This document shows positions 9,209-19,109 of a stretch of DNA of 64,000 nt, piece after piece; the first letter of the stretch is position 1, and every line of letters starts with the position of its first letter. Source of the stretch: Erysipelotrichaceae bacterium (GTDB lineage: Bacteria > Bacillota_I > Bacilli_A > Erysipelotrichales > Erysipelotrichaceae); NCBI GenBank assembly GCA_017473265.1, contig JAFULQ010000026.1:1-64000 (forward strand). The letters run 5' to 3'. A program made the position numbers and the translations under genes. The notes below the pieces were generated by a model. That model was not told where the DNA came from. It saw only the letters and a list, made by a program, of their open reading frames with translations, and ran no database searches.

Positions 9209-11602
9209 TTATGCTTCACGTAAAACAGCCTTTAATTGATTGCGTAATGCATTCACAATCTTTTCAACAACCGGATTAATATCCTTATCAGTTAATGTTC
9301 TTTCTTCAGATTGGAATACCATACTTACAGCAATACTTTGTTGTCCTTCAGGAACACCTTTACCTTTATAAACGTCAAATACTTCAACATCTTTTAAGAT
9401 CTTACCAGCATTTTTACGTACGATATTTACGATATCTCCAGCCTTAACATCTAAATCAACTAATAACGCTAAGTCATATGAACTAGATGGATATTTACAA
9501 ATAGGTACGAATTTAACTTTAGATGCTTTCGCATTGAAGATAACTGATAAATTAAATTCACCAATCATACAAGCATCAATATCATATTCTTTTGCTTTTG
9601 CAGGATGCACTTTACCAAATACACCAAGTAAATCTTTACCTAAATATAAAGCGGCACTTTGTGATGGATGGAATGTTGTTGTATCCACATCGTTTGCTTT
9701 GATTGTTACACGTTTTTCATCAAATCCTAATTCTTCTAATAATGCATAGATTTGACCTTTCATTACATAGAAATCATTGTTTGTAGTAATAGCTTGCCAT
9801 TTACTACGAACCGTTGTAGGAGTTAACGCTAACGCTAAACGATCTTGTGGTTCACCTTTTTCGTTATATACAACTGCTACTTCAAATAAACCAAAGTTAT
9901 CATTACTTCTAGCAGTATTGAATGCGACTGTATCTAACATACTTGGCATAATAGATGTACGGAAATAACGACGTTCATCACTAGCTGGGTTTGCTAATTC
10001 AACCGCACCACTTAATGGCATAACTGAATTATCAATATGTTTCTTACTTACTAATGAATAAGAAATAATTTCACTATAACCAAAGCCATTTAACATTTTC
10101 TTAATCATACGAGTTGTACGACCATTTGGAGCTAAATTACCTTGTGTAGTTGGCATTAATGGTAATGTAGAAACAATATGGTCAAATCCTTGAATACGAA
10201 TTACTTCTTCAACTAAATCTTCTGCAATAGAAATATCTGTACGATAAGAAGGAATTGTACAAGTAATAACATCACCATCAACTTTAGGTTCAAAACCTAA
10301 ACGAGCTAATGGATCACATGCTTCTTCCATCGTAAATGTTGTACCTAATACACTATTTACTTTAGATAATGTAACACTAACTTCTTTACTAGCTTCTTTT
10401 AAAGAACCACAAACAACAGTTTCTTCAATACCACTAGCACTAGCATATTCAACCAATAATTGAACCGAACGTTCAACAGCTTTCACACAAGCTAATGGAT
10501 CAATACCTTTAATGAAATGTTGTGCAGCTTCTGTATTTAAATTGAAATTACGAGCAGAATTACGAATACATACATGATCAAAGATAGCCGCTTCGATGAT
10601 AATACCTTTAGATTCTTCATCAATCTTACTATCATCACCACCCATGATACCAGCAATACCAATTGCTTTACCTTCAGTAGTAATCATAATATCATCTTCA
10701 GTAATGTTATATTCAACACCATCTAAAGCAGTATACGCTTCATGTAAACCTTGTTTAACTGTAATTTCTTTAGCAGGAATTTTAGCTAAATCATAGAAAT
10801 GTAATGGTTGACCAGTTTCTAACATTACTAAGTTAGAAATATCAACTACGTTATTAATTGCTTTAATACCAGCACCTTTTAATGCATCTTTAATCCATTT
10901 TGGAGATTCTTTTATTTCCACATGATTAATCACTTTACCTAAGAATGTAGGACATTTTTCAGTTTCAGATTTAATCACTAAATTTGTTTTACTTTCTTCT
11001 ACTTCTACATGATAATCAGGTAATGTAACTTCACGATTTAAGATAGCTCCAACTTCTTTTGCCATAGCCCACATAGCCAAGCAATCGTTACGATTAGGAG
11101 TCAATCCTACATCTAAAATTGTATCATCTAATGATAAATAACCTAATACATTTGTATCACCAACAACTGCATCATCACCTAATACTTCAATACCAGCTAA
11201 TTGTTGTTCAGTTAATTGTTTTGGATCTACACCTAATTCAGATAATGAACAAATCATACCCTTAGATTCTTCACCACGAACTACACCTTCTTTGATATCT
11301 CCACCACGTAATTTGCATCCAGGTAAAGCTACAATTACTTTTTGACCTTTTGCTACATTTGGAGCACCACAAACGATTTGACGAACATCAGTTCCTACAT
11401 TTACTTGACAAATATGCAAGTGATCACTATTTGGATGATCTACACATTCTTCTACATAACCAACTACTAAGTTAGTAGCATATGCCATTTCTTCTAACCC
11501 TTCAACTTCTAAACCACAAGCAGTGATTTTATCTGCTAACATTTTAGGTGTAATATCATGTAAATCTACATATTGTTTTAATACATTATAACTTAATCTC
11601 AT
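9209..11602 (-). CDS. pheT: Phenylalanyl-tRNA synthetase beta subunit
   Basis: The 797-residue large subunit of the PheRS heterotetramer has full family length. I see the N-terminal tRNA-binding (EMAP-like) domain (VGYVEECVDHPNSDHLHICQVNVG, within residues 40-150), the B3/B4 editing region (PLHFYDLAKI, TALDGVEY), the B5 domain (PSYRTDISIAEDLVEEVIRI), the class II-like core and a C-terminal anticodon-binding domain (FKPV-type KYPSSSYDLALLVD). GGGGGAGTGAGTC precedes the ATG. It follows pheS after 13 nt and shares its T-box control. Confidence 0.98.
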   Translation of the reverse strand: MRLSYNVLKQYVDLHDITPKMLADKITACGLEVEGLEEMAYATNLVVGYVEECVDHPNSDHLHICQVNVGTDVRQIVCGAPNVAKGQKVIVALPGCKLRGGDIKEGVVRGEESKGMICSLSELGVDPKQLTEQQLAGIEVLGDDAVVGDTNVLGYLSLDDTILDVGLTPNRNDCLAMWAMAKEVGAILNREVTLPDYHVEVEESKTNLVIKSETEKCPTFLGKVINHVEIKESPKWIKDALKGAGIKAINNVVDISNLVMLETGQPLHFYDLAKIPAKEITVKQGLHEAYTALDGVEYNITEDDIMITTEGKAIGIAGIMGGDDSKIDEESKGIIIEAAIFDHVCIRNSARNFNLNTEAAQHFIKGIDPLACVKAVERSVQLLVEYASASGIEETVVCGSLKEASKEVSVTLSKVNSVLGTTFTMEEACDPLARLGFEPKVDGDVITCTIPSYRTDISIAEDLVEEVIRIQGFDHIVSTLPLMPTTQGNLAPNGRTTRMIKKMLNGFGYSEIISYSLVSKKHIDNSVMPLSGAVELANPASDERRYFRTSIMPSMLDTVAFNTARSNDNFGLFEVAVVYNEKGEPQDRLALALTPTTVRSKWQAITTNNDFYVMKGQIYALLEELGFDEKRVTIKANDVDTTTFHPSQSAALYLGKDLLGVFGKVHPAKAKEYDIDACMIGEFNLSVIFNAKASKVKFVPICKYPSSSYDLALLVDLDVKAGDIVNIVRKNAGKILKDVEVFDVYKGKGVPEGQQSIAVSMVFQSEERTLTDKDINPVVEKIVNALRNQLKAVLREA

Positions 11603-11615
11603 GACTCACTCCCCC

Positions 11616-12653
11616 TTACTCAAATCTTGTGAATGGTTTTAAGAATTGAATATCATTCGCATAGAAATTACGAATATCATCAATACCATATTTCAACATA
11701 GCAACACGTTCAACACCTACACCAAATGCAAAACCAGTATATTTAGTTGAATCAATGCCAGCCATCTCTAATACATTTGGATGCACCATTCCGCCACCCA
11801 AAATTTCAATCCAACCAGTTCCTTTACATACGTTGCAGCCTTTACCACCACAAATATGACAAGTAACATCGATTTCTACAGATGGTTCAGTAAATTGGAA
11901 ATAACTTGGACGCAAACGAATTTCACGAGTTGGTCCAAACATATGTCTTGCTAATAATTCTAAAGAACCTTTTAAATCTGACATATGAATATTTTCAGCA
12001 ACAACTAACCCTTCAATTTGAACGAATTGATGACTATGTGTCGCATCATCATCATCACGACGATATACTTTACCTGGACAAACAACTTTAATAGGTAATT
12101 TATCATGTAAAGCTTCTAAAGTACGCATTTGAATTGCTGTTGTATGCGTACGTAATAATCTTTCTACATCAATATAGAAAGTATCTTGCATATCACGAGC
12201 TGGATGCCCTTGTGGAATATTTGCACGTTCGAAATTGTATAAATCCAATTCAACTTCAGGACCATACCATACTGTATAACCCATAGATTCGAAAATATCT
12301 TCAATTTCTTGTTGAACGATTGTTAATGGATGTAATGTACCCTTACTAGCTTTTACACCAGGTAAAGTAATATCAATTGCATCCTTAGCCATTTGTTCTT
12401 CCATTGCTTTCTGTGCAATTTCTTCCATTTTACTAGCAAATACAGCTTCAAATTCTTTCTTTAATTCATTTGCTTTTTGACCAAATTCACGTTTTTCTTC
12501 TGGTGATAATGTTTTCATTTGAGACATAAAACCAGCAATCAAACCTTTTTTCCCTAAGATATCAACTTTTAACTTGTCGATTTCTTCTTTCGTATTAGCA
12601 CCAGCAATTTGCGCTAACACATCTTGTTTAATCTCATCCCACTTAATTGACAT
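11616..12653 (-). CDS. pheS: Phenylalanyl-tRNA synthetase alpha subunit
   Basis: The 345-residue catalytic subunit attaches phenylalanine to tRNA-Phe. The N-terminal coiled coil is followed by class II motifs: [50 protein letters not shown] (motif 2) and [21 protein letters not shown] (motif 3). The start at 12653 follows AAGGAGAATTTT; 11 more in-frame residues extend into the leader terminator and are unlikely to be translated. The leader is a T-box with a Phe specifier. Confidence 0.98.
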   Translation of the reverse strand: MSIKWDEIKQDVLAQIAGANTKEEIDKLKVDILGKKGLIAGFMSQMKTLSPEEKREFGQKANELKKEFEAVFASKMEEIAQKAMEEQMAKDAIDITLPGVKASKGTLHPLTIVQQEIEDIFESMGYTVWYGPEVELDLYNFERANIPQGHPARDMQDTFYIDVERLLRTHTTAIQMRTLEALHDKLPIKVVCPGKVYRRDDDDATHSHQFVQIEGLVVAENIHMSDLKGSLELLARHMFGPTREIRLRPSYFQFTEPSVEIDVTCHICGGKGCNVCKGTGWIEILGGGMVHPNVLEMAGIDSTKYTGFAFGVGVERVAMLKYGIDDIRNFYANDIQFLKPFTRFE

Positions 12654-12659
12654 AAAATT

Positions 12660-12890
12660 CTCCTTTTCAATAAAAAAACCGCACACGTCCAGGAACGAAC
12701 GAGCGCGGTACCATCCTGATTTGTTTCATAAAAAACACACTTAATTTTGATAACGCAGTACTCTGCGGAGGTGATTAGCCCCACTCCAAGGTGAATTCAA
12801 ATAGATGTCTCTAAAGTGGCTTTCAGCCGGTGACCACTTCTTTCTAAAGAGCCAGTGCCTATTCTACTAGTCCTTTTCATCACGTTACTT
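12660..12890 (-). promoter_or_regulatory. T-box leader with Phe (UUC) specifier upstream of pheST
   Basis: The T-box core AGGATGGTACCGCGC is the reverse complement of about 12703-12717. In the stem I specifier loop, GAATTCACCTTGGAG (minus strand, 12798-12784) places UUC at 12795-12793, the Phe codon, matching the downstream genes. A GC-rich hairpin ending in seven T residues (around 12672-12710) is the terminator that competes with the antiterminator. Uncharged tRNA-Phe binding would permit read-through into pheS. Confidence 0.95.
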
Positions 12891-12929
12891 AAAATTATAG
12901 TCTAAAAAAGAGGATTATGCAAATACTTT

Positions 12930-13610
12930 TTAGTTAATGACTCTATAACGTAAACGAATGTACGAATTATCTAAGAGATTGCATTCCTGTAATTGCAAAA
13001 TACCTAATTGATTTAATTCATCTGTAGAAAACAAACTTTTACCATCAATCATTGTTGGAGTATCTTTACCACCAACTAAAACAGGCGCAACTACAATATC
13101 AATATAATCAAACAGTTTTTCTTTCAAAAACAAACTATTTAAAGTACCTCCACTTTGAATTGTCAAATAATCACAACCAAAATCTCTTTTCAAAATTTCA
13201 AGAGCACTAACAAGATGTAATTCATCTTGGAAAATAATATGTAAATTAGATTCATGAACCATAAAAGCTGGATGATTATTATTCGTAGTAATTAAAACAA
13301 ACTCCTTAGATAATGCACAAAAGTAACGAATACCCTGCTCATTCAAATGATGATTATCAATCATCACAAAAGAAACAGGTCCTTTATTTGGCATTGAACG
13401 AGTATTTACCCCAATTTTCGCTTGAACTTTACCAGAATTTAATGACCATAAATCCGTCGTTTGTTCAATTTCATAATATTGATGCAAACCTTCAGACAAA
13501 CCAGAAATATGCGGAAAATCTTGATCAAAATCTAATGCATCGGTTGTGCCAGTACTGATTTTCCCATCAACCGACATCAACATAAATAAAGTTGTAATTG
13601 GGCGATTCAT
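12930..13610 (-). CDS. RibD C-terminal-like reductase (dihydrofolate-reductase fold)
   Basis: The 226-residue protein matches the bacterial bifunctional deaminase-reductase C-terminal family: N-terminal PITTLFMLMSVDGKISTG, a central NTRSMPN segment, and the nucleotide-binding LTIQSGGTLNSLFLKEKLFDYIDIVVAPVLVGGKDTPT. Such proteins reduce pteridine- or riboflavin-precursor-like substrates with NADPH; no riboflavin genes are nearby, so the substrate is open. AGGAGGTATTT precedes the start. It lies between the ysgA-like gene and the pheS T-box. Confidence 0.85.
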   Translation of the reverse strand: MNRPITTLFMLMSVDGKISTGTTDALDFDQDFPHISGLSEGLHQYYEIEQTTDLWSLNSGKVQAKIGVNTRSMPNKGPVSFVMIDNHHLNEQGIRYFCALSKEFVLITTNNNHPAFMVHESNLHIIFQDELHLVSALEILKRDFGCDYLTIQSGGTLNSLFLKEKLFDYIDIVVAPVLVGGKDTPTMIDGKSLFSTDELNQLGILQLQECNLLDNSYIRLRYRVIN

Positions 13611-13621
13611 AAATACCTCCT

Positions 13622-13650
13622 AAAAAAGCATAATCAAAAAGATTATGCTT
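13622..13650 (-). terminator. Terminator of rRNA methyltransferase gene
   Basis: A perfect 10-bp stem (AAGCATAATC / GATTATGCTT) with a 5-nt loop is followed by T residues on the minus strand of the RibD-like gene leader. It lies just upstream of the methyltransferase stop in window coordinates, that is, downstream in transcription only of genes reading through; it may instead end transcription from the left-hand strand side of ysgA. Confidence 0.55.
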
Positions 13651-14371
13651 ACTTTCTAAAATGATAGGCTACAATTCCACCTGCAACGGCTACATTTAAT
13701 GATTCAAATTGTGACATTTCAATAAATACATGATGATCACATACATCTAATACATCATTGGATACACCTTTTCCCTCATTGCCTAATACAATGGCAAAGT
13801 TATCATGTGGTTTATATTCTTGTAATGGCTTTGCATTTCTTAAACTTGTTCCATAGATGGTACATCCATTTTGTTTTAATTCTACAATTTGTTTATGAAT
13901 ATCATCACGAATAACTGCAATATGGAAGATTGCTCCTTGAGAAGAACGAATAACCTTACTAGAATATTCATCCGCACAATTCTTAGATAAGATAACCGTA
14001 TCAAAACCAAAGGAATACGCTGTACGAATAATAGTTCCAACATTCCCTGGATCTTGTACTTGATCCAAAATAAAACAGCGTTTCTTATTTGATGTTACTT
14101 GAGGTTTCTTACAAATCGCTAAATACTTATTTAATGAAGATGTAGAAGATAGCTTATGCATAATCTCTTCAGTAACAAATATCGGTTCTAAATTGAAGAT
14201 GTTTTGTACATCCTTACGAACTAATAAATGATGAATTAAACCATGTTTATTCGCTTCTTCAATTAAATGTTCTTCTTCAATAATAAATAATCCTGTCTCA
14301 TCACGATATTTTTTTTGTTGTAATTTATACCACTCTTTTACTTTGTTATTTTGCAAAGAATTAATTTCCAT
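13649..14371 (-). CDS. TrmH/SpoU-family RNA 2'-O-methyltransferase (YsgA-like)
   Basis: The 240-residue SAM-dependent SPOUT enzyme has an N-terminal substrate-binding domain (residues 1-85) and a knotted catalytic domain with the three motifs: FILDQVQDPGNVGTIIRTA (motif 1), AIVLGNEGKGVS (motif 2) and SLNVAVAGGIVAYHF (motif 3). The likely target is a ribose in rRNA. Bacillus has the related ysgA next to pheS, and only one gene separates them here. GGTGATATT precedes the ATG. Confidence 0.92.
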   Translation of the reverse strand: MEINSLQNNKVKEWYKLQQKKYRDETGLFIIEEEHLIEEANKHGLIHHLLVRKDVQNIFNLEPIFVTEEIMHKLSSTSSLNKYLAICKKPQVTSNKKRCFILDQVQDPGNVGTIIRTAYSFGFDTVILSKNCADEYSSKVIRSSQGAIFHIAVIRDDIHKQIVELKQNGCTIYGTSLRNAKPLQEYKPHDNFAIVLGNEGKGVSNDVLDVCDHHVFIEMSQFESLNVAVAGGIVAYHFRK

Positions 14372-14403
14372 AATATCACCGTATTCATCTTAACATAAAC
14401 AAA

Positions 14404-14434
14404 AAAGAAAAGGAACGAATTAATCGTTCCTTAG
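14404..14434 (-). terminator. Terminator of ileS
   Basis: AAGGAACGA / TCGTTCCTT forms a 9-bp stem with an ATTAA loop, followed by T residues on the minus strand, overlapping the ileS 3' end. Confidence 0.88.
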
Positions 14435-17163
14435 TCCTTTAATACATTGTGACAACGTGTACAAACGCCATCTTCTTCTAATGATTCAAATACGTTCCAA
14501 CAACGCGGACATACATGACCATTCATTTTTTCAACTTTAACACCACATTTACTGTTTTCGAATACTGGTAATTCTTCTTCAGTAGTAACTACTTTAGAAA
14601 CAATGAATAATTGTGCTAATTGTTGTAATGTGAATGTGTCTAATAAACCTTTGTATTCATCAGTAACATGTAATGTAACTACTGCTTCTAATGGTTTACC
14701 AATAACTTTTTCAGTTCTAGCTACTTCTAATGCTTTTAATACATCATTACGAACTGCAAATACGCTTGACCATAATGCTTTAACTTCTTCAGCATTTGCA
14801 TATACATCTGTTGTTGGGAAATCATTTAAATGAACAGATGCGGCTTTTTTACCTGTGAAGTGATCATATACTTCTTCTGTTGTGAAAGATAGAATTGGAG
14901 CTAATAATAATGCTAATGCTTCAACACAATCATAGATTACAGATTGAACTTGTCTACGACGTTTAGAATCTTTCTTTTCAATGTATAAAATATCTTTAGC
15001 GATATCTAAGTAGAATGAACTTAATTCATTTGTCATGAAGCTTGTACATAATCCAGTAACATCTAAGAAATCATAATGAGCATATGCTTGTTTAACTGCT
15101 TCTACTAATTCAGCTAAACGAACTTTTAAATATTGATCGATACTTTCTAATTCTTCATATTTAACATAATCAGATTCATAATTGAAATCAGATGCATCAA
15201 TATTACCTAACATGAATTTGAATGTATTACGAATCTTACGATATTGTTCAGTAGCTTGTTTGATTAAGTCATCTGAAATACGCATATCTTGTTTGTAGTC
15301 AACGTTAGCTGCCCATAAACGAAGAATATCTGCACCAAATTTATCTACGATAGCAATTGGATCAATAACGTTACCTTCAGATTTACTCATCTTACGACCT
15401 TTACCATCTAATACATAACCATGGCTTAATACGCTCTTATATGGAGAACATCCATTTGTAGCAACACCAACGATTAATGAAGAGTTGAACCAACCACGAT
15501 ATTGGTCACTACCTTCAAAATATAAATCACTTGGATAACTAAATCCACGTTGTTCTAAGATGTTATGACTTGAACCAGAGTCAAACCAAACGTCCATAAT
15601 ATCTGTTTCTTTTGTAAATAATCCATTAGGAGATTTTTCATTTGTATAACCTTCTGGTAATAAGTCTTTAGCTTCTCTATCAAACCAAACATTTGAACCA
15701 TATTCTTCAAATAATTTCGCAACATGTTCAAATACCACTTCATCCATAATTGGACTCTTATCTTCATTGTAGAAAATAGGAATTGGAACACCCCAAACAC
15801 GTTGACGAGAAATACACCAGTCACCACGGTCACGAATCATGTTATATAAACGAACTTCACCGAAGTCATTTTCCCATTTAACATTTTTAATTTCTTTTAA
15901 TAATTCTTCACGAATCTTTTCAATAGATGCAAACCATTGAACAGTAGCACGGAAGATAATAGGTTTTTTCATACGTTCATCATGAGGATAACTATGAGTA
16001 ACCCATTCTAACGCTAATAAATTACCTAATTCATCCAATTTATTAGTAACTGTTTTATTAGCATCTGTAACGAATTGTCCTTGTAAGAAGTCACCAGCTT
16101 CTTCCATCATACAACCCTTTTCATCTACTGGACAATATGCTGGTAAACCATATTTTAAACCAACAATAAAGTCTTCCATACCATGACCTGGAGCAGTATG
16201 TACACATCCTGTACCATCTTCATCAGTAACGTGATCACCTAAAATAATAACACTTGTACGATCATAGAATGGATGTTTAACAGTAATGTTTTCTAATTCT
16301 TGACCACGATAAGTTTTGATAATTTCTCTTTGTTCTAAATGGAATTTATCGCATAATTTATCAACCATAGTAGATAATACGATTAATTTACCCTTTTCTG
16401 TATTAACAACAGCATATTCAAAACGAGGATTTAAACAAATTGCTAAGTTAGCAGGAATTGTCCATGGAGTAGTTGTCCAAATAACAAAACGTTCATCTGT
16501 TAATACACCTTTACCATCTTGAACATCAAATGCTACATAGATAGTTGGGTCTTTTTTATCGAAGTATACGATTTCACTATCTGCAATCGCACTTTCACGT
16601 TCTGGTGACCAATAAATAGGTTTCAATCCTTGATAAATTAAACCTTTCATCGCCATTTTCGCAAAAGAACGAACTTGGTTAGCTTCAAAATCCTTAGTTA
16701 AAGTAATATAAGGATTTTCAAAATCCGCAACAGTTCCTAAACGTTTCATTGTATTACGTTGAATATCTACTTGAGTTAATGCATATTCATGACAACGAGT
16801 TCTAAAATCAGCCACAGACATTTTCTTACGGTCATATCCTAAAGCAGGCATTTTATTCTCAATTGGTAAACCATGTGTATCCCATCCAGGAACAAATGGC
16901 ACATGATAACTAGCCATGTGTTTACTCTTAACAATAAAGTCTTTAATAATACGGTTCATTGCTGTACCACAGTGTAAGTTACCATTTGCATATGGAGGAC
17001 CATCATGCAATACAAATGGAGTCTTATCTTCATTTCTCTTCAACATTTCTTGGTACAAATTCATTTCTTCCCAACGAGCTTGATAACCAGGTTCTTTTTT
17101 AGGAAGATTGCCACGCATCTCAAATGCAGTATTAGGCATTAATAATGTGTCTTTAAAATCCAT
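14431..17163 (-). CDS. ileS: Isoleucyl-tRNA synthetase
   Basis: The 910-residue class I synthetase charges tRNA-Ile and edits valine. Motifs seen are HDGPPYANGNLHCGTAMN (HIGH-like), the CP1 editing region (WTTTPWTIPANLAIC, GTGCVHTAPGHGMEDF), DVWFDSGSSH, the KMSKS loop (GRKMSKSEGNVIDP) and a C-terminal zinc finger CPRCWN...CTRCHNVL. Length is normal. AAAAGGAGATAGATAAA precedes the ATG, and a T-box leader with an Ile specifier lies upstream. It sits downstream of divIVA as in Bacillus. Confidence 0.98.
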   Translation of the reverse strand: MDFKDTLLMPNTAFEMRGNLPKKEPGYQARWEEMNLYQEMLKRNEDKTPFVLHDGPPYANGNLHCGTAMNRIIKDFIVKSKHMASYHVPFVPGWDTHGLPIENKMPALGYDRKKMSVADFRTRCHEYALTQVDIQRNTMKRLGTVADFENPYITLTKDFEANQVRSFAKMAMKGLIYQGLKPIYWSPERESAIADSEIVYFDKKDPTIYVAFDVQDGKGVLTDERFVIWTTTPWTIPANLAICLNPRFEYAVVNTEKGKLIVLSTMVDKLCDKFHLEQREIIKTYRGQELENITVKHPFYDRTSVIILGDHVTDEDGTGCVHTAPGHGMEDFIVGLKYGLPAYCPVDEKGCMMEEAGDFLQGQFVTDANKTVTNKLDELGNLLALEWVTHSYPHDERMKKPIIFRATVQWFASIEKIREELLKEIKNVKWENDFGEVRLYNMIRDRGDWCISRQRVWGVPIPIFYNEDKSPIMDEVVFEHVAKLFEEYGSNVWFDREAKDLLPEGYTNEKSPNGLFTKETDIMDVWFDSGSSHNILEQRGFSYPSDLYFEGSDQYRGWFNSSLIVGVATNGCSPYKSVLSHGYVLDGKGRKMSKSEGNVIDPIAIVDKFGADILRLWAANVDYKQDMRISDDLIKQATEQYRKIRNTFKFMLGNIDASDFNYESDYVKYEELESIDQYLKVRLAELVEAVKQAYAHYDFLDVTGLCTSFMTNELSSFYLDIAKDILYIEKKDSKRRRQVQSVIYDCVEALALLLAPILSFTTEEVYDHFTGKKAASVHLNDFPTTDVYANAEEVKALWSSVFAVRNDVLKALEVARTEKVIGKPLEAVVTLHVTDEYKGLLDTFTLQQLAQLFIVSKVVTTEEELPVFENSKCGVKVEKMNGHVCPRCWNVFESLEEDGVCTRCHNVLKD

Positions 17164-17179
17164 TTTATCTATCTCCTTT

Positions 17180-17400
17180 TTTAAAATAAAAAACGCCCTA
17201 ATCTAAGGACGTTATAACGCGGTACCACCTTAGTTCATATAGAAATCTATATGCCCTCAACTCTTTTAACGCAAGATTACGATATAACTTACTACATTCA
17301 GTTATATAGCTCACAAGTGATGTCTACCTATATCTTCCTTGTTGAATTTCCACCAACCATCAACTCTCTAAAAATTCCAATATAGCAGCGCGTCTTGATC
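17180..17400 (-). promoter_or_regulatory. T-box leader with Ile (AUC) specifier upstream of ileS
   Basis: The canonical core AAGGTGGTACCGCG lies at about 17230-17217 (minus strand). Stem I carries an AGAGAGTTGATGG region and a specifier loop where AUC (17321-17319) precedes ACTTGTGAG, matching Ile. The terminator is AACGTCC / GGGCGTT with a TTAGATTA loop and a T run at 17191-17212. The specifier agrees with ileS. Confidence 0.95.
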
Positions 17401-17407
17401 AAAGCTT

Positions 17408-17911
17408 TTATTTTTCTAATTCCTTTTTCGCATCTACAAACGGAGCACGAGTTTCATCAGATAAATAATCTAAATTAGAAATTTCTGGAATTTGGAATGT
17501 TTCCATTAAAGCATCCATACTTTGTAATTTAGATTTAATATCCGTTCGCATCTCTTTTGTTTGTGAAGTCAAACGATTAATTTCAATAAAAACCATCTTC
17601 GCAGAACCTAATGCTTCTTTAATAATTAAGTCCGCATTCCCCTGCGCAGTTTCAATTATAACATTTGCTTCCTTTAATGCCAACCTCGAAATTTCTTCTG
17701 CAGCCTTTTCACGCATAGATAATTCATTAATTAACATTTGATAACGTTGTTTTAACATTAACAACTGCTCATTTGCACTCTTAATTTGGGTTTGATAACG
17801 TGTTATTTGTTCTTTAAGCATTTGATTTTCTTCTTTAAGATCATCAACTTCATCATTATATCGAAAACGTTCATAATTTTGACGTCTAGATAAAAAACGA
17901 CTATCTGACAT
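17408..17911 (-). CDS. divIVA: DivIVA-like cell division / polarity protein
   Basis: The 167-residue protein is mostly coiled coil (about residues 15-125, with heptads such as LKEENQMLKEQITRYQTQIK), as in DivIVA, which binds curved membrane at division sites and poles. The position after ylmH and before ileS is the classical divIVA locus, and this carries much of the call. The N-terminal segment is shorter and less conserved than the usual DivIVA membrane-binding head, so membrane binding is uncertain. GGGAGGGTAGTGTT precedes the start. Confidence 0.8.
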   Translation of the reverse strand: MSDSRFLSRRQNYERFRYNDEVDDLKEENQMLKEQITRYQTQIKSANEQLLMLKQRYQMLINELSMREKAAEEISRLALKEANVIIETAQGNADLIIKEALGSAKMVFIEINRLTSQTKEMRTDIKSKLQSMDALMETFQIPEISNLDYLSDETRAPFVDAKKELEK

Positions 17912-17927
17912 AACACTACCCTCCCAT

Positions 17928-18659
17928 CTATACGTATTGCTCTACATGTACTAACAAATTACCCTTTTTAGTAACGGCAATTTCTTCTCTAATTTTAAAA
18001 CGACCAACTTGTCGAATCGAAACGATGTCACCATTATGACACAAATCATTACAATCCACAAGAGAATCATAATTTAATCTTACTAAACCAGCACGAATCA
18101 TTTGTTGAGCCTTATTTCTAGACATATGGCCAAGTTCACTAACAATCGCATCTAAACGATACGATGAACTTGTAATTTTCAAACTCTTCGTTTTAAATAC
18201 TGGTTCTAATAAAACATTACTTCTTTTAAAATGAATGGATAATTGATGAATTTGATGTAAATTCGCTTCTATATAATCCGCAATATTCTCTTTTGTATAA
18301 ATAACTATTTGAGAATCATCCAACCAAATATCACCAAATTTTTCTTTTTGAATACCAAGATTCATTAATGCACCATACACATCTCGATGCGAAATTTTAA
18401 CAAAATCTCCACGATACTTTCCAATTAAACAAACAACATCATCATAATCTCCAACAACAAGACAACGCATTGTAGTTTCCTCAAAATCAGGCACAAAATG
18501 ATAATCCACTTGTTTACCATAGTATCGTTTAACCACTTCAACTTGTGAAGGTGTTAAAAAATCAGAACAAGATGTACGATATGACATTTCATAAAAACGT
18601 CGATAATCATCCAATCGTTTTAAAAAAGCGTCTTGGTTCTTAAAATGCTCATTCTGCAT
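17928..18659 (-). CDS. ylmH: S4-domain RNA-binding protein YlmH
   Basis: The 243-residue protein has an N-terminal YlmH-type region (FLTPSQVEVVKRYY, VVGDYDDVVCLIGKYRGDFVKISHRDVYGALMNLG) and a C-terminal S4 domain (RLDAIVSELGHMSRNKAQQMIRAGLVRLNY). YlmH homologues have been linked to rescue of stalled 50S subunits. Its ATG overlaps the sepF stop as TAATG without a strong ribosome site, suggesting coupled translation. A ylmG gene, usual between sepF and ylmH, is absent. Confidence 0.9.
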   Translation of the reverse strand: MQNEHFKNQDAFLKRLDDYRRFYEMSYRTSCSDFLTPSQVEVVKRYYGKQVDYHFVPDFEETTMRCLVVGDYDDVVCLIGKYRGDFVKISHRDVYGALMNLGIQKEKFGDIWLDDSQIVIYTKENIADYIEANLHQIHQLSIHFKRSNVLLEPVFKTKSLKITSSSYRLDAIVSELGHMSRNKAQQMIRAGLVRLNYDSLVDCNDLCHNGDIVSIRQVGRFKIREEIAVTKKGNLLVHVEQYV

Positions 18660-19051
18660 TATTCTTCATCTTGAGAAATAGAACCATCAACACCAATATT
18701 TACTGGTGTACATAAAATTGCATCACGATCGATATGTTTAGTAGCTCCACTTAAACCAAATGTAACACCTTGTAAAAAGTCAATTGTTCTTTGTTTATAT
18801 TCATAAGACAATTTTCTTAAATTAACAACAGCAGCTCTACGTTCTTTTAAGTGTTTAGCAATTTCAACCACTTCGTCAAAAGAACGAGGTTCAAACATAA
18901 CGATATTTGTTTCAGCAGCATTTACACCACGTGCTTTAGGTTTTTCATATTTGCTAATTGATTTAGCTTCTTCTTCATTTACTTCAAGATATTCTTCTTC
19001 ATCATCAACTTCAGGAGCGAAGAAATCTGTAATTCTATTTTTAATACTCAT
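18659..19051 (-). CDS. sepF: Cell division protein SepF
   Basis: The 130-residue FtsZ-tethering protein begins with the amphipathic membrane anchor MSIKNRITDFFAPE, followed by an acidic linker and the DUF552 core (IVMFEPRSFDEVVEIAKHLK, RAAVVNLRKL, DFLQGVTFGLSG). Its job is to align FtsZ filaments and recruit them to the membrane. GGAGG lies 8 nt before the ATG at 19051. It starts the sepF-ylmH-divIVA run, directly after the CotH/VTC/DUF4956 module. Confidence 0.95.
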   Translation of the reverse strand: MSIKNRITDFFAPEVDDEEEYLEVNEEEAKSISKYEKPKARGVNAAETNIVMFEPRSFDEVVEIAKHLKERRAAVVNLRKLSYEYKQRTIDFLQGVTFGLSGATKHIDRDAILCTPVNIGVDGSISQDEE

Positions 19052-19109
19052 TGTAAATACCTCCAATTATTATTAATTATAACACTTAACTATAGAAAAT
19101 GAAATAATA